From Saccoglossus kowalevskii (taxonomy: Eukaryota; Hemichordata; Enteropneusta; Harrimaniidae): 32,033 bases of DNA. This document shows positions 26,801 through 32,033 of this stretch, piece after piece (within the stretch, counting starts at the first letter, position 1; each line of letters opens with the position of its first letter). The DNA lies in contig NW_003134356.1 in assembly GCF_000003605.2 (NCBI RefSeq), forward strand, positions 109,126-141,158, read 5' to 3'. The translations under genes were made by a program, and so were the position numbers. The notes below the pieces were generated by a model that did not search any database, was not told the DNA's origin, and saw only the letters and a program-made list of their open reading frames with translations.

Positions 26801-29800
26801 TAGACGCAGGTGAGGAACACTTCGAAACTGTATTTAACCTGTAATTCAAACCTCATACGTTGACCCAACTCTGCAGCTTCAGTCAAGGTGCAACATCTAC
26901 AGTTAAGGGGTTCACTGATGACAAAGTTGGACAAGAATGGGATTCGAAGTGACATTATAAACAATAGTAACAATGCTAATACAGATTTCAATAACGTGTT
27001 ACGGCAAAAACATGCATTAGAATGATTATTTCAATATCACGTGGTGTGCATTGAATTATTCAAGGCAACTGACAGGCAATAGACGTTTAATGTGTCGCTG
27101 TACATTAATGGCTTGCTTAATCTTCCGTTTTTGTCGTGGTATTATAATTCTGTAGTTGCAATGCATTACAAGGTTGCTGACCACAACTGTGGCGTCGACG
27201 ATCAGAAATACGCTCTAACTCGTGCGATTACTAAACAATTCTGCTTACATCTTGTTTACATAATAATTGTGGTCAAACTAAAACAAACCAATTTGAAATT
27301 TGATTTTTTTGCATCAATGTTAGATTGGTACGTGACATGTATTAAATGATTTGGTTGGTGAATTTGTTTTATTCCCAGCAATTGACATGTCTTTGTAGAA
27401 GCCAGTTGTCAGAACAAACGCACAAAAGGCACGTGTACCTTCAGTAGATTGCATAATAATTGACCGTTAGAGAGCGATATAAACTTATTTTATTAGTATT
27501 CCCACCTTTTATTTTCTGAAGGATATTTCGACAAAGTAACGGTGCTGTTTTCAGATATTGTGAAGTTCACGAACATCTGCTCCCACTGCAAGCCAATTGA
27601 GGTCATACACCTCCTAAATGACATGTATTCACGATTTGACAGGCTCACCAGTGTGTACGAGGTTTACAAGGTCAGTATCGGGTCACATAATTCCGCTTAT
27701 TTTTGAGTTTCATCATTGAGTTGGGTTGTTGCTCTCAGAGGTTACGTAAACAATTGTATGTATTCGTCAAGCAGTCTACATCTCCATACCTAAGCGCTGG
27801 ATTCCCATTTCGTGTCTAGTCGTTGTTGCCGCTTCCAGTATATGATTTGTATTTGCTATCTCTTTTCCTTCACCAACGTGTTATTGCGCATCGACACGCA
27901 TTATTACTTTGTCGGCTCCTGCATTGCCACAAAATTACACAATGCTTCATTGCATTATTGAATGACTAAACTTTAATAATGCTTGTCATAGCAAAACTCG
28001 AATGCGTCACAATCATGGCGTCTGAGTGGCATCGTGGTATACATACCGGGCCTCGAAGTGTCCAAAGAGTAAAACAAATACCAGTGGACCAAGGTACGAC
28101 AGAGTCAAGAAATGAAAGATGGGGAAATTATTTTGGTAATCGTATTCATAAAATCCTCATTACATTCAATTTACTATCAGGTTGAGACGATTGGAGACGC
28201 CTATATGGTGGTTGGGGGCTTACATGTATCGAAGTCAGCTCACGCCCAGGGAGTTGCCAATTTTGCACTCGGGATAATCAAAGCGTCCATTCAAGTAAAA
28301 TCGCCCGCTGATGGGAATTCTATCAAAGTGAGTTTTCATTTTATATCATTATTTCGAAAACACATCCCAAATATTCCAGATGAGCAGAAACGGAATTTAA
28401 TTTTGTAAACTTTGTATACTTTATGTAATTTTATTATGGTGAGTATAGATCGGAATTACGCAATTTATTCCAGCAAACCATTAATAGTATACATTTTACG
28501 TGAGCTAGATTATACATAGAAGTCGATTTGTAAATAACAACTATATTACTTAATTTGAAATTTGCAACATCTTTCACGTAGATTCGCGTAGGAATCCATT
28601 CAGGACCCGTTGTCACAGGAGTCGTTGGCGAGAAAGTCCCTAGGTATTCCTTATTTGGCGATACAGTCAATGTAGCCTCCAGGATGGAAAGTCATGGCGT
28701 GCCAGGGAGAATACATATCAGTCACGAAACAAAACTGTGAGTACAAACGTATCAAGATTGCGACAAGGATAAAGCAATATAGTGAAAAATGATTCGGACA
28801 TTCTATAAAAGCCTGCTACTATAACAACCTATACATCTTTTGAAAGCTTAGATATAGAGGATTACGGTAGTACATATGCCGTACCAGTGATAGTCTAGGA
28901 GATTACCTGGAGGCCAATTATGCTATTAACAGTGTTTCCTAGCAACATGCAATTATTATGACCATGTATATTTTACTTCGCTAACAGAAAATGCAATAAT
29001 AATCAAAATAGCACAATTTAACCCAAAATTACGAAAATTACTATATAATATATTATGTATTACTATCTCTGTTATTGGAACAACTCGGGGGATAATTATC
29101 TTCCTGCTGGGCCAATCAAAAATTATATTATCTCCCTTATTGTTGGGACCACTCAGGGATAATATTATTGTATTTTTTTTACTATTCTGACTATTGAAAA
29201 CACTGTTTTTTAACACTTCCAATCTCACAAATAACCTGCGAATTGCACAAGTAGGCAAGCACGTAGCATGTCTGTAAAATAATATTGATATCCAAATAAT
29301 GCCCTAAATACAAACCATTTTAGCAACACATTCTAACCCCATCGACGACAGAAGTTACATGTCTGGGCACCTATTATAATAACTATTTTATTTTCGTTTA
29401 GTTTTTCCATTGATACTCGTATAATTTTGAGCTGTTGATTTCAGATGTCTGGAAGGCGGTGATTACGTAATCGAAATTCGAGGTGAAATTGAAGTTAAAG
29501 GAAAAGGTAGAATGGTGACCTACTTCTTAAATAGTAATAAAGTTGACGCTGAACCACCTACAGGTGAGACTGGTTGGTATATTGCTGAAAATGGACAATT
29601 TTGTTTTCAATAATTATTTTTTGAAATTACTGTAAAACATGTCTTTTTCGCGAGCATGTCTTTTTAGCGAGAGAACTGATTCGCTAATTAAAGATGTCGC
29701 TAATGACTTTATTATAAATTCAAAATGGCCAAGGCTTGGGGATTTGTATACAGTAATTTGAATCATAAAATTACACAGTTTTTCTTATTTAATTTTATGG

Positions 29801-30523
29801 AGGTAATAACTGCGCATTTGTTTTGGCGCGCGACAGACAAGTATCGTGAAAACAGGAAATCAACAATGACAAGAGAGATTCGCTAAACCAACATTTCGCT
29901 ACTACGTCATTTTACCACATTTCGCTAAAATTGCATGTCGCTTTTTCAACATGTTTTACAGTAGATCACCCATAATTGTTGATTTAGACTTAGTCTAAAT
30001 CAACAATTCAAAACACGGGATCGTCGTTCTGTTATAGCTATAGGTATTACAAACAAACTTGATAAAAAAGAGTACGACAAATAATACAAACAGTTCACGC
30101 AGTAAGACTTGAATCAAGTTTCATATACATGTGAGATGACACAAGACGCGTGATTGGTTGGCAATCAACAAGACGCGTGACTGGTTGGCAATCCACAAGA
30201 CGTGATTGATTGGCAAACAGCAAAACGCGTGATTGGTTGGCAATCCACAAGACGCGTGATTGATTGGCAAACAGCAAGACGCGTGATTGGTTGGCAATCC
30301 ACAAAACGCGTGATTGGTTGACAACCAGCAAGACGCGTGATTGGTTGGCAAACAGCAAGACACGTGATTGATTTGCAATCAGCAAAACGCTTAATAGAAA
30401 ACACTTGACCTGCTTTGACCCAGTAGCTTCAACCAATCATTTGGAAGTTGCGTGTTTTGTGTGACTTCATTTATTCGTCGATTTCGCATGGAATTGGTTT
30501 ATATTATTGCAGTTTTGTATTTT

Positions 30524-30590
<67 letters not shown>

Positions 30591-31485
30591 GTATATATAT
30601 GATGTTGCCGAGCCACTGGCGGGCTAACATCAAGATTCGGCATATTTTTGACTTCATGTTACAAGCGACTGTGGATAATGTGTTCAAATCTGCTAACAAG
30701 TGGGCAATGTCGCATCGAAGTAATCACTATGTTCATCCGCGATGTTGACGAGAGTGCAACATGTTTGCAAAGAATTGAGGGCGCTCACCTTCTTGAAGTA
30801 CTTGAAAATGTCGATTGTTCACTCACGTCTTTGTCAAAAAAATGTATTTGTTTAAAGCGGGAGAGTCGAAACAAGCGTCTACCCATACGCCTATCCGTTT
30901 TAGCATGTGTTGTTATCAACGCTTTGGACTCAATTCCCGCGCGTGCGCAGGTGACGATCTCCCGCTTAAAACAGCGACAGAGACAATCGGTTGAAATATT
31001 TCACCCCGGGTTCGTTTTTTTAATGCATTGATTGAAATATTATTTGTTTTAAAGGTGACGACAGGATAATACCTCCAGGAGAAGATCAAATCTCTGCAAC
31101 CAGCAGCGTCAATACGTTGTCAGACTCATTTGCATATCTGAAACTTCCGCCATCGACCATGGGATCAGAAGACAGTTTGTCACGTGACTCGGCTGGTGGC
31201 GCTGTCACGGGTATGAAACGTGTGGCATCAGGAAGACTACACGAACCAAACAACACCAATGATGACTTGTATGCAGATAACAATGTACAGTGCCCGCTGA
31301 ACACAGGAGATTATTCAAATGAACAGCAGGAAATGATTGCGTCAAGAGTGACGTCATTGACTCGCGCCATGGACGGGAACATGCGCAGTACTGGGAATAA
31401 CGAAATGTTTGTGATTCCGGCAAGCTATTTGAGTGAGCATAACAGTTCGTATTCTCAACATTCGAAGACTTGTAACATTTTATGA
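8812..31485 (+). CDS. GUCY1B2: soluble guanylate cyclase, beta-2-like subunit (whole gene, 13 exons)
   Basis: Haem-dependent guanylate cyclase that makes cGMP from GTP in NO-type signalling. The spliced model (8812-8814, 11690-11763, 22543-22640, 24139-24402, 25059-25213, 25695-26076, 26366-26517, 26641-26809, 27522-27670, 28181-28327, 28582-28736, 29445-29563, 31055-31485) is 2298 nt, one open frame of 765 residues. Domain order: H-NOX about 1-190, with proximal His104 and the YxSxR motif at 134-138; HNOBA about 200-370; coiled coil 377-416; cyclase domain about 434-620; low-complexity tail ending in CNIL. Catalytic residues seen: D444 and D488 (metal), E484 (guanine), N561, R565 and K603. 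Ser554 stands where guanylate cyclases normally have Cys. Beta-2 rather than beta-1 is favoured by FSDIV (beta-1 lacks this Asp), the EVKGKGRM stretch and the CaaX end, which rat beta-2 also has. All 12 introns are GT-AG. An orthologue of the related insect Gyc88E type is the main alternative name. Confidence 0.88.
9480..10130. repeat. minisatellite: 36-37 bp unit, 74-bp higher-order period
   Basis: Variants of TACTGAGGGGATATTTTGAC repeat through this part of intron 1. Between 9667 and 9889 the GGGATACATTG landmark recurs at exactly 74 bp, each period being two diverged half-units; at 9960-10090 a single 36-bp unit takes over. Weaker copies extend up to about 9340. The repeated open frames on the minus strand ([12 protein letters not shown]) come from this array and are not a protein gene. 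Confidence 0.9.
10131..11251. other. intron 1, no feature seen
   Basis: AT-rich intronic sequence between the minisatellite and a MITE. No coding signal or RNA gene is recognised. Confidence 0.5.
11252..11403. mobile_element. MITE family 2, copy 1 (TTAA-ended)
   Basis: It starts TTAAAGAGTGGGAG and ends CTCCCGCTTTAA. The ends are inverted repeats over about 32 bp, including CTGCGCACGCG / CGCGTGCGCAG. The core AAACAAGCGTCTACCCAT and the right arm CCGCGCGTGCGCAGGTGACG are repeated in the copy at 30852-30969. It lies in intron 1, close to exon 2. Confidence 0.82.
11690..11763 (+). CDS. GUCY1B2: GUCY1B2-like exon 2: N-terminus of the H-NOX domain
   Basis: Residues 2-25 plus two bases of Val26. 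It begins Tyr-Gly-Leu-Ile and contains [11 protein letters not shown], the conserved first helix region of sGC beta subunits. The acceptor is a pyrimidine-rich stretch ending TACAG and the donor is GTGAGT at 11764. The split codon GT|A joins exon 3 in frame. No ATG precedes it in frame; the codon before TAT is CAG, part of the splice acceptor. It lies isolated between a 2.9-kb and a 10.8-kb intron, so gene finders could easily miss it. Confidence 0.85.
11788..12174 (-). repeat. composite interspersed repeat, copy A
   Basis: Inverted relative to copy B at 20543-21190. The block 11788-11890 is the reverse complement of about 21090-21189 (CGGTGACA, ATTACGGCACGC, AATACCCCG, CGCATTTCC-type landmarks). 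The block 12054-12174 is a palindromic module with 30-bp arms containing GATACTGCAAAGTATGCAC. Copy A lacks the 389-bp insertion present in copy B. Confidence 0.8.
12175..15122. other. intron 2, gene-free part
   Basis: AT-rich intron without a supported gene. It holds two exact TGACGTCA octamers (13275-13282 and 13555-13562) and a short inverted repeat, CCACCTCA / TGAGGTGG, near 14449-14477. Confidence 0.5.
13275..13282. promoter_or_regulatory. CRE octamer TGACGTCA in intron 2
   Basis: An exact palindromic CREB/ATF consensus site. Function unknown; listed because the octamer is over-represented in the window. Confidence 0.25.
15123..15291. mobile_element. MITE with CTGTAAAATA ends and TA duplication
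   Basis: Bounded by TA on each side. The inverted ends are CTGTAAAATATTTTATTT and, read on the other strand, CTGTAAAATACTTTATTT, 18 bp with one mismatch. The 169-bp length and TA target fit a non-autonomous Tc1/mariner-type element. The terminal CTGTAAAA is shared with the element at 29628-29963. Confidence 0.85.
16080..16106. other. 10-bp perfect hairpin in intron 2
   Basis: CACGGTTACT and AGTAACCGTG flank a 7-base A-rich loop. It is not part of a recognised RNA family. Confidence 0.4.
16200..17235 (+). pseudogene. 3' end of a decayed LINE (non-LTR retrotransposon)
   Basis: Conserved C-terminal reverse-transcriptase polyprotein pieces are visible: [33 protein letters not shown] and GELGRYP, then, after a frameshift near 16530, [17 protein letters not shown] and VCNLCN, the start of the terminal zinc-knuckle region. 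A second frame break near 16940 continues with IHYMM. The 3' end is marked by a short TCTTGTA repeat at about 17220-17234, a common LINE tail. The reverse transcriptase core and the endonuclease are absent, so this is a 5'-truncated dead copy in intron 2, in the same orientation as the host gene. Confidence 0.8.
17236..18202. other. intron 2, gene-free part
   Basis: No gene is seen. An 18-bp direct repeat, AGTATGCAAATATGGATA, occurs twice 62 bp apart (17674 and 17736). Confidence 0.45.
18203..18289. repeat. AT-rich minisatellite, 15-17 bp unit
   Basis: Four copies of a TATATATATTTATGC unit, differing by one or two TA steps, then a fifth partial. Confidence 0.9.
18290..20542. other. intron 2, gene-free part
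   Basis: Mostly AT-rich. It contains a TGACGTCA octamer (19404-19411) and one less AT-rich stretch, 19911-20047, whose minus strand has an open frame bounded by AG and GT; too weak to call an exon. Confidence 0.4.
20543..21190 (+). repeat. composite interspersed repeat, copy B (interrupted)
   Basis: It opens with the palindromic module GGTTATTACGAGAATACTGC (20543-20573, opposite arm about 20614-20636), and its downstream part (21036-21190) matches copy A in reverse complement, including CATGGGAATGTCGAAAT and ATTACGGCACGC. The two halves are separated by the 389-bp element 20647-21035. Confidence 0.8.
20647..21035. mobile_element. 389-bp MITE nested in composite repeat B
   Basis: Inverted ends CAGAGGTACATTACTTGGGG and, at the right, CCCCAAGTAATGTACCTCTG, at least 20 bp perfect, with matching GCAAC just inside. 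It is flanked by TTATTAT on both sides (20640-20646 and 21036-21042), a 7-bp, possibly 8-bp, target-site duplication. There is no open frame of note inside, so it is non-autonomous. The duplication length suggests hAT-like or a similar superfamily, undetermined. Confidence 0.88.
21191..22542. other. end of intron 2, gene-free
   Basis: Overlapping short open frames on both strands around 21708-22180 show no domain. The stretch ends in the exon 3 acceptor TTTTCTCAG. Confidence 0.45.
22543..22640 (+). CDS. GUCY1B2: GUCY1B2-like exon 3: H-NOX domain
   Basis: Residues 27-58 plus one base of Gly59. It carries the FLTHQNYKD stretch that matches the sGC beta region before the second H-NOX helix pair. 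The acceptor is TTTTCTCAG and the donor GTAAGT. It enters in phase 2 and leaves in phase 1, matching exons 2 and 4. Confidence 0.88.
22905..23028. mobile_element. MITE family 1, copy 2 (TTAA-ended, GC-rich)
   Basis: It starts TTAAAGCGCGGTGGTCGTCG and ends GCACCGCCCTTTAA. It shares most of its length with 2707-2839, which has about 9 bp more in the middle. It lies in intron 3, about 265 bp after exon 3. Confidence 0.85.
23029..24138. other. intron 3, rest
   Basis: No gene. It has two TGACGTCA octamers (23066-23073 and 23213-23220) and the segment at 23318-23390 related to 8371-8425. An open frame from 23774 runs through the acceptor into exon 4 in another frame and is a chance reading. Confidence 0.5.
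24139..24402 (+). CDS. GUCY1B2: GUCY1B2-like exon 4: haem-binding core of H-NOX
   Basis: Residues 60-146 plus one base of Gly147. It holds the proximal haem ligand His104 (in LDFLHF, aligning with His105 of vertebrate beta-1), the APSFRC motif, and Y134-Y-S136-N-R138, the YxSxR motif that holds the haem propionates. The residue aligned with beta-1 Ile145 is Ile144, so there is no distal tyrosine of the O2-binding type. That fits an NO-selective sensor but does not prove it. The donor is GTAAGC. Confidence 0.93.
24656..24679. other. 10-bp perfect hairpin in intron 4
   Basis: CAAAGACACT, loop TTCT, AGTGTCTTTG. It is short and not part of a known RNA family; recorded as structure only. Confidence 0.4.
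25059..25213 (+). CDS. GUCY1B2: GUCY1B2-like exon 5: end of H-NOX
   Basis: Residues 148-198. It begins [14 protein letters not shown], the last H-NOX helix and strand typical of sGC beta subunits. The acceptor is AATATAG and the donor GTGAGT. The open frame runs on at both ends, but the flanking residues are not conserved and are taken as intron. Confidence 0.9.
25695..26076 (+). CDS. GUCY1B2: GUCY1B2-like exon 6: linker and HNOBA domain
   Basis: Residues 199-325 plus one base of Gly326. A variable linker is followed by [12 protein letters not shown] (240-251), the hallmark of the haem-NO-binding-associated (HNOBA, PAS-like) domain that mediates subunit pairing. The acceptor is CCCCACAG and the donor GTACGT. 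A TGACGTCA octamer sits inside this exon at 25969. Confidence 0.92.
26366..26517 (+). CDS. GUCY1B2: GUCY1B2-like exon 7: end of HNOBA
   Basis: Residues 327-376. It starts with GQMMWMED across the junction, matching the GQMIWMES-type strand of beta-2 subunits, and contains [14 protein letters not shown], the conserved lead into the signalling helix. The acceptor is TTCCAG and the donor GTTAGT. Confidence 0.92.
26641..26809 (+). CDS. GUCY1B2: GUCY1B2-like exon 8: signalling coiled coil
   Basis: Residues 377-432 plus one base of Gly433. A Leu/Lys/Glu-rich heptad helix (about 377-410) leads into [20 protein letters not shown], the invariant junction just before the cyclase core. The coiled coil drives dimerisation and passes the haem-state signal. 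It follows a 123-bp intron, the shortest in the gene. The donor is GTGAGG. Confidence 0.93.
27522..27670 (+). CDS. GUCY1B2: GUCY1B2-like exon 9: start of the cyclase catalytic domain
   Basis: Residues 434-482. It contains [15 protein letters not shown], in which D444 is the first metal-binding aspartate; vertebrate beta-1 lacks it and beta-2 has it. [12 protein letters not shown] ends the exon in phase 0. The acceptor is CTGAAG and the donor GTCAGT. Confidence 0.94.
28181..28327 (+). CDS. GUCY1B2: GUCY1B2-like exon 10: catalytic core
   Basis: Residues 483-531. It opens with [13 protein letters not shown], where E484 recognises guanine and D488 is the second metal ligand. The stretch [11 protein letters not shown] is the conserved following helix. 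The acceptor is CTATCAG and the donor GTGAGT. Confidence 0.94.
28582..28736 (+). CDS. GUCY1B2: GUCY1B2-like exon 11: catalytic core with the Cys-to-Ser change
   Basis: Residues 532-582 plus two bases of Leu583. It reads [10 protein letters not shown], then [17 protein letters not shown]. Ser554 (codon TCC) replaces the Cys that normally pairs with Glu to read guanine. N561 and R565 stabilise the transition state. The acceptor is TCACGTAG and the donor GTGAGT. Confidence 0.94.
29445..29563 (+). CDS. GUCY1B2: GUCY1B2-like exon 12: end of the catalytic domain
   Basis: Residues 584-622 plus one base of Gly623. [16 protein letters not shown] matches the C-terminal strands of beta-2 cyclases, and K603 is the triphosphate-binding lysine. 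The split Leu codon CT|A joins exon 11 in frame. The acceptor is TTTCAG and the donor GTGAGA. Confidence 0.92.
29628..29963. mobile_element. MITE with CTGTAAAACATG ends and TA duplication
   Basis: Inverted ends CTGTAAAACATG / CATGTTTTACAG between TA dinucleotides. The inner parts carry several TTCGCTAA / TTAGCGA motifs in both orientations (AAAAAGCGACATGC at the right). It has the same terminal CTGTAAAA as 15123-15291 but is twice as long, so it is a related yet distinct family. It lies in intron 12. Confidence 0.82.
29974..30008. repeat. 35-bp near-perfect palindrome
   Basis: The arms 29974-29990 and 29992-30008 are exact reverse complements of 17 bp around a single T. The left arm is AATTGTTGATTTAGACT. 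It lies 10 bp after the end of the MITE. Confidence 0.9.
30141..30395. repeat. 27-bp minisatellite, about 9 units
   Basis: The unit is ACGCGTGATTGGTTGGCAAT plus a short CCACAAG / CAGCAAG variant. The minus-strand reading ANQSRVLW repeats because the 27-bp unit is a multiple of three; it is not a protein. There are no unique spacers, so it is not a CRISPR. It lies in intron 12. Confidence 0.92.
30525..30590. repeat. (ATA)n microsatellite, 22 copies
   Basis: An uninterrupted trinucleotide run of 66 bp in intron 12, followed by a short TA run. Confidence 0.97.
30852..30969. mobile_element. MITE family 2, copy 2 (TTAA-ended, left arm shortened)
   Basis: It starts TTAAAGCGGGAGAGTCG, jumps directly to AAACAAGCGTCTACCCAT, and ends CGCGTGCGCAGGTGACGATC then TCCCGCTTAA. 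Compared with 11252-11403 it lacks most of the inner left arm. It sits 85 bp before the acceptor of the last exon. Confidence 0.8.
31055..31485 (+). CDS. GUCY1B2: GUCY1B2-like exon 13: Ser/Thr-rich tail with CaaX box
   Basis: Residues 624-765 and the stop TGA. It has no recognisable domain. The tail is rich in Ser, Thr, Asn and Asp, likely disordered and open to phosphorylation. It ends Cys-Asn-Ile-Leu, a CaaX box whose final Leu predicts geranylgeranylation. The acceptor is TTTTAAAG. The splice joins in frame to exon 12 (G|GT), and the frame stays open for 142 codons to the CaaX end, which supports the exon although its sequence is not conserved. Confidence 0.85.
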
Positions 31486-32033
31486 AAGCGTCGAGACAAT
31501 AAGGACTTCACACCACTGTGGAAGCATCTCGGAGAAGCAGTCCGAGAAATACAAATGTATTTGCATATCATAGACAGTGGATATACCTCAATGTTTTACA
31601 GAGAAGATTAGGTACTTTGTAACTTTATACAATATAAAGATATAACATATTGATCTATATTTTTGTCAATTATGTTACAAATAGAGTTTGACGTAGCTGA
31701 AGACTGAACGTTGTATATGTTTTATAGGACAGCGCACATCACTGGTACGCATGCGTAAAATCCGTCGATGACAAACTCGTTGGTGTATAGCACTTTACGG
31801 ATATATTATTTGTTGCTAATGTTACACTTCTTAAACACACACATTCAAAAATATACAAGTTTAATAGGAACTGTTTCAGGTAATTACTTCAAAACATAGT
31901 GTCCAATGACATTGCCGTCTTCTATATTCGTTTTTATAACTGTTAGATTACGCTTATAGCAATCTGTTAGGCTACCTGCGTTTACAACACATGTATTTTA
32001 TATTGTTACGTATACGAGAATACTATTTTGTGT
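31486..32033. other. 3' UTR or flank of the cyclase gene
   Basis: AT-rich sequence after the stop codon. No canonical AATAAA is seen to the window end; a weak variant, AATATAAAG, lies near 31631. The transcript end is therefore undetermined. Confidence 0.5.

Noticed and set aside
30095-30436. Repetitive minus-strand ORF (ANQSRVL repeats)
   Set aside because: Product of the 27-bp minisatellite, a unit divisible by three; three frames are open at once.
32010-32033. Possible third copy of the palindromic module (ACGAGAATACT) at the window edge
   Set aside because: Only about 11 bp match before the sequence diverges and the window ends.

Overview
The window looks like a piece of an invertebrate animal nuclear genome. 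It is AT-rich, with long repeat-filled introns, GT-AG splice sites, microsatellites, minisatellites, miniature inverted-repeat transposons (MITEs) and one decayed LINE. The type of repeats and the retained beta-2 cyclase gene would fit a marine invertebrate, but the species cannot be told from the sequence alone.

One gene can be reconstructed, on the + strand: a 13-exon soluble guanylate cyclase of the beta-2 type (GUCY1B2-like), from an ATG at 8812 to a TGA at 31483-31485. The exons join in one uninterrupted frame of 765 codons plus stop. The order is an H-NOX haem domain (His104, Y134-x-S136-x-R138), an HNOBA/PAS-like domain, a signalling coiled coil, a class III cyclase domain, and a long Ser/Thr/Asn-rich tail ending in the CaaX box CNIL. 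Exon 1 appears to contribute only the start ATG, directly before a GTGAGT donor; exon 2, 2.9 kb downstream, opens with Tyr-Gly. The cyclase domain has both metal aspartates as well as the substrate-binding and transition-state residues, so it could work as a homodimer. The Cys that normally contacts guanine is Ser554.

Layout: 1-8.8 kb is flanking DNA with three tandem-repeat blocks, a GC-rich MITE and no convincing gene. 8.8-11.7 kb is intron 1, with a minisatellite of paired 37-bp units (74-bp period) and a TTAA-ended MITE. 11.8-22.5 kb is intron 2, the repeat sink: a TA-flanked MITE, a frameshifted LINE 3' end, an AT-rich minisatellite, and two inverted copies of a composite repeat, one of them interrupted by a 389-bp element with a target-site duplication. 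22.5-31.5 kb holds exons 3-13 with short introns; the last intron carries another TA-flanked MITE, a 35-bp palindrome, a 27-bp minisatellite, a (TAA)22 run and a second TTAA-ended MITE. The final 0.5 kb is 3' flank or UTR.

The cyclase would convert GTP to cGMP in response to NO or a related haem ligand, probably at a membrane because of the predicted prenyl anchor. Nothing else in the window is clearly a gene. The most interesting points are the ATG-only exon, the Cys-to-Ser change in the guanine pocket, the CaaX anchor, the nested transposon with its empty-site counterpart, and a marked excess of the CRE octamer TGACGTCA.
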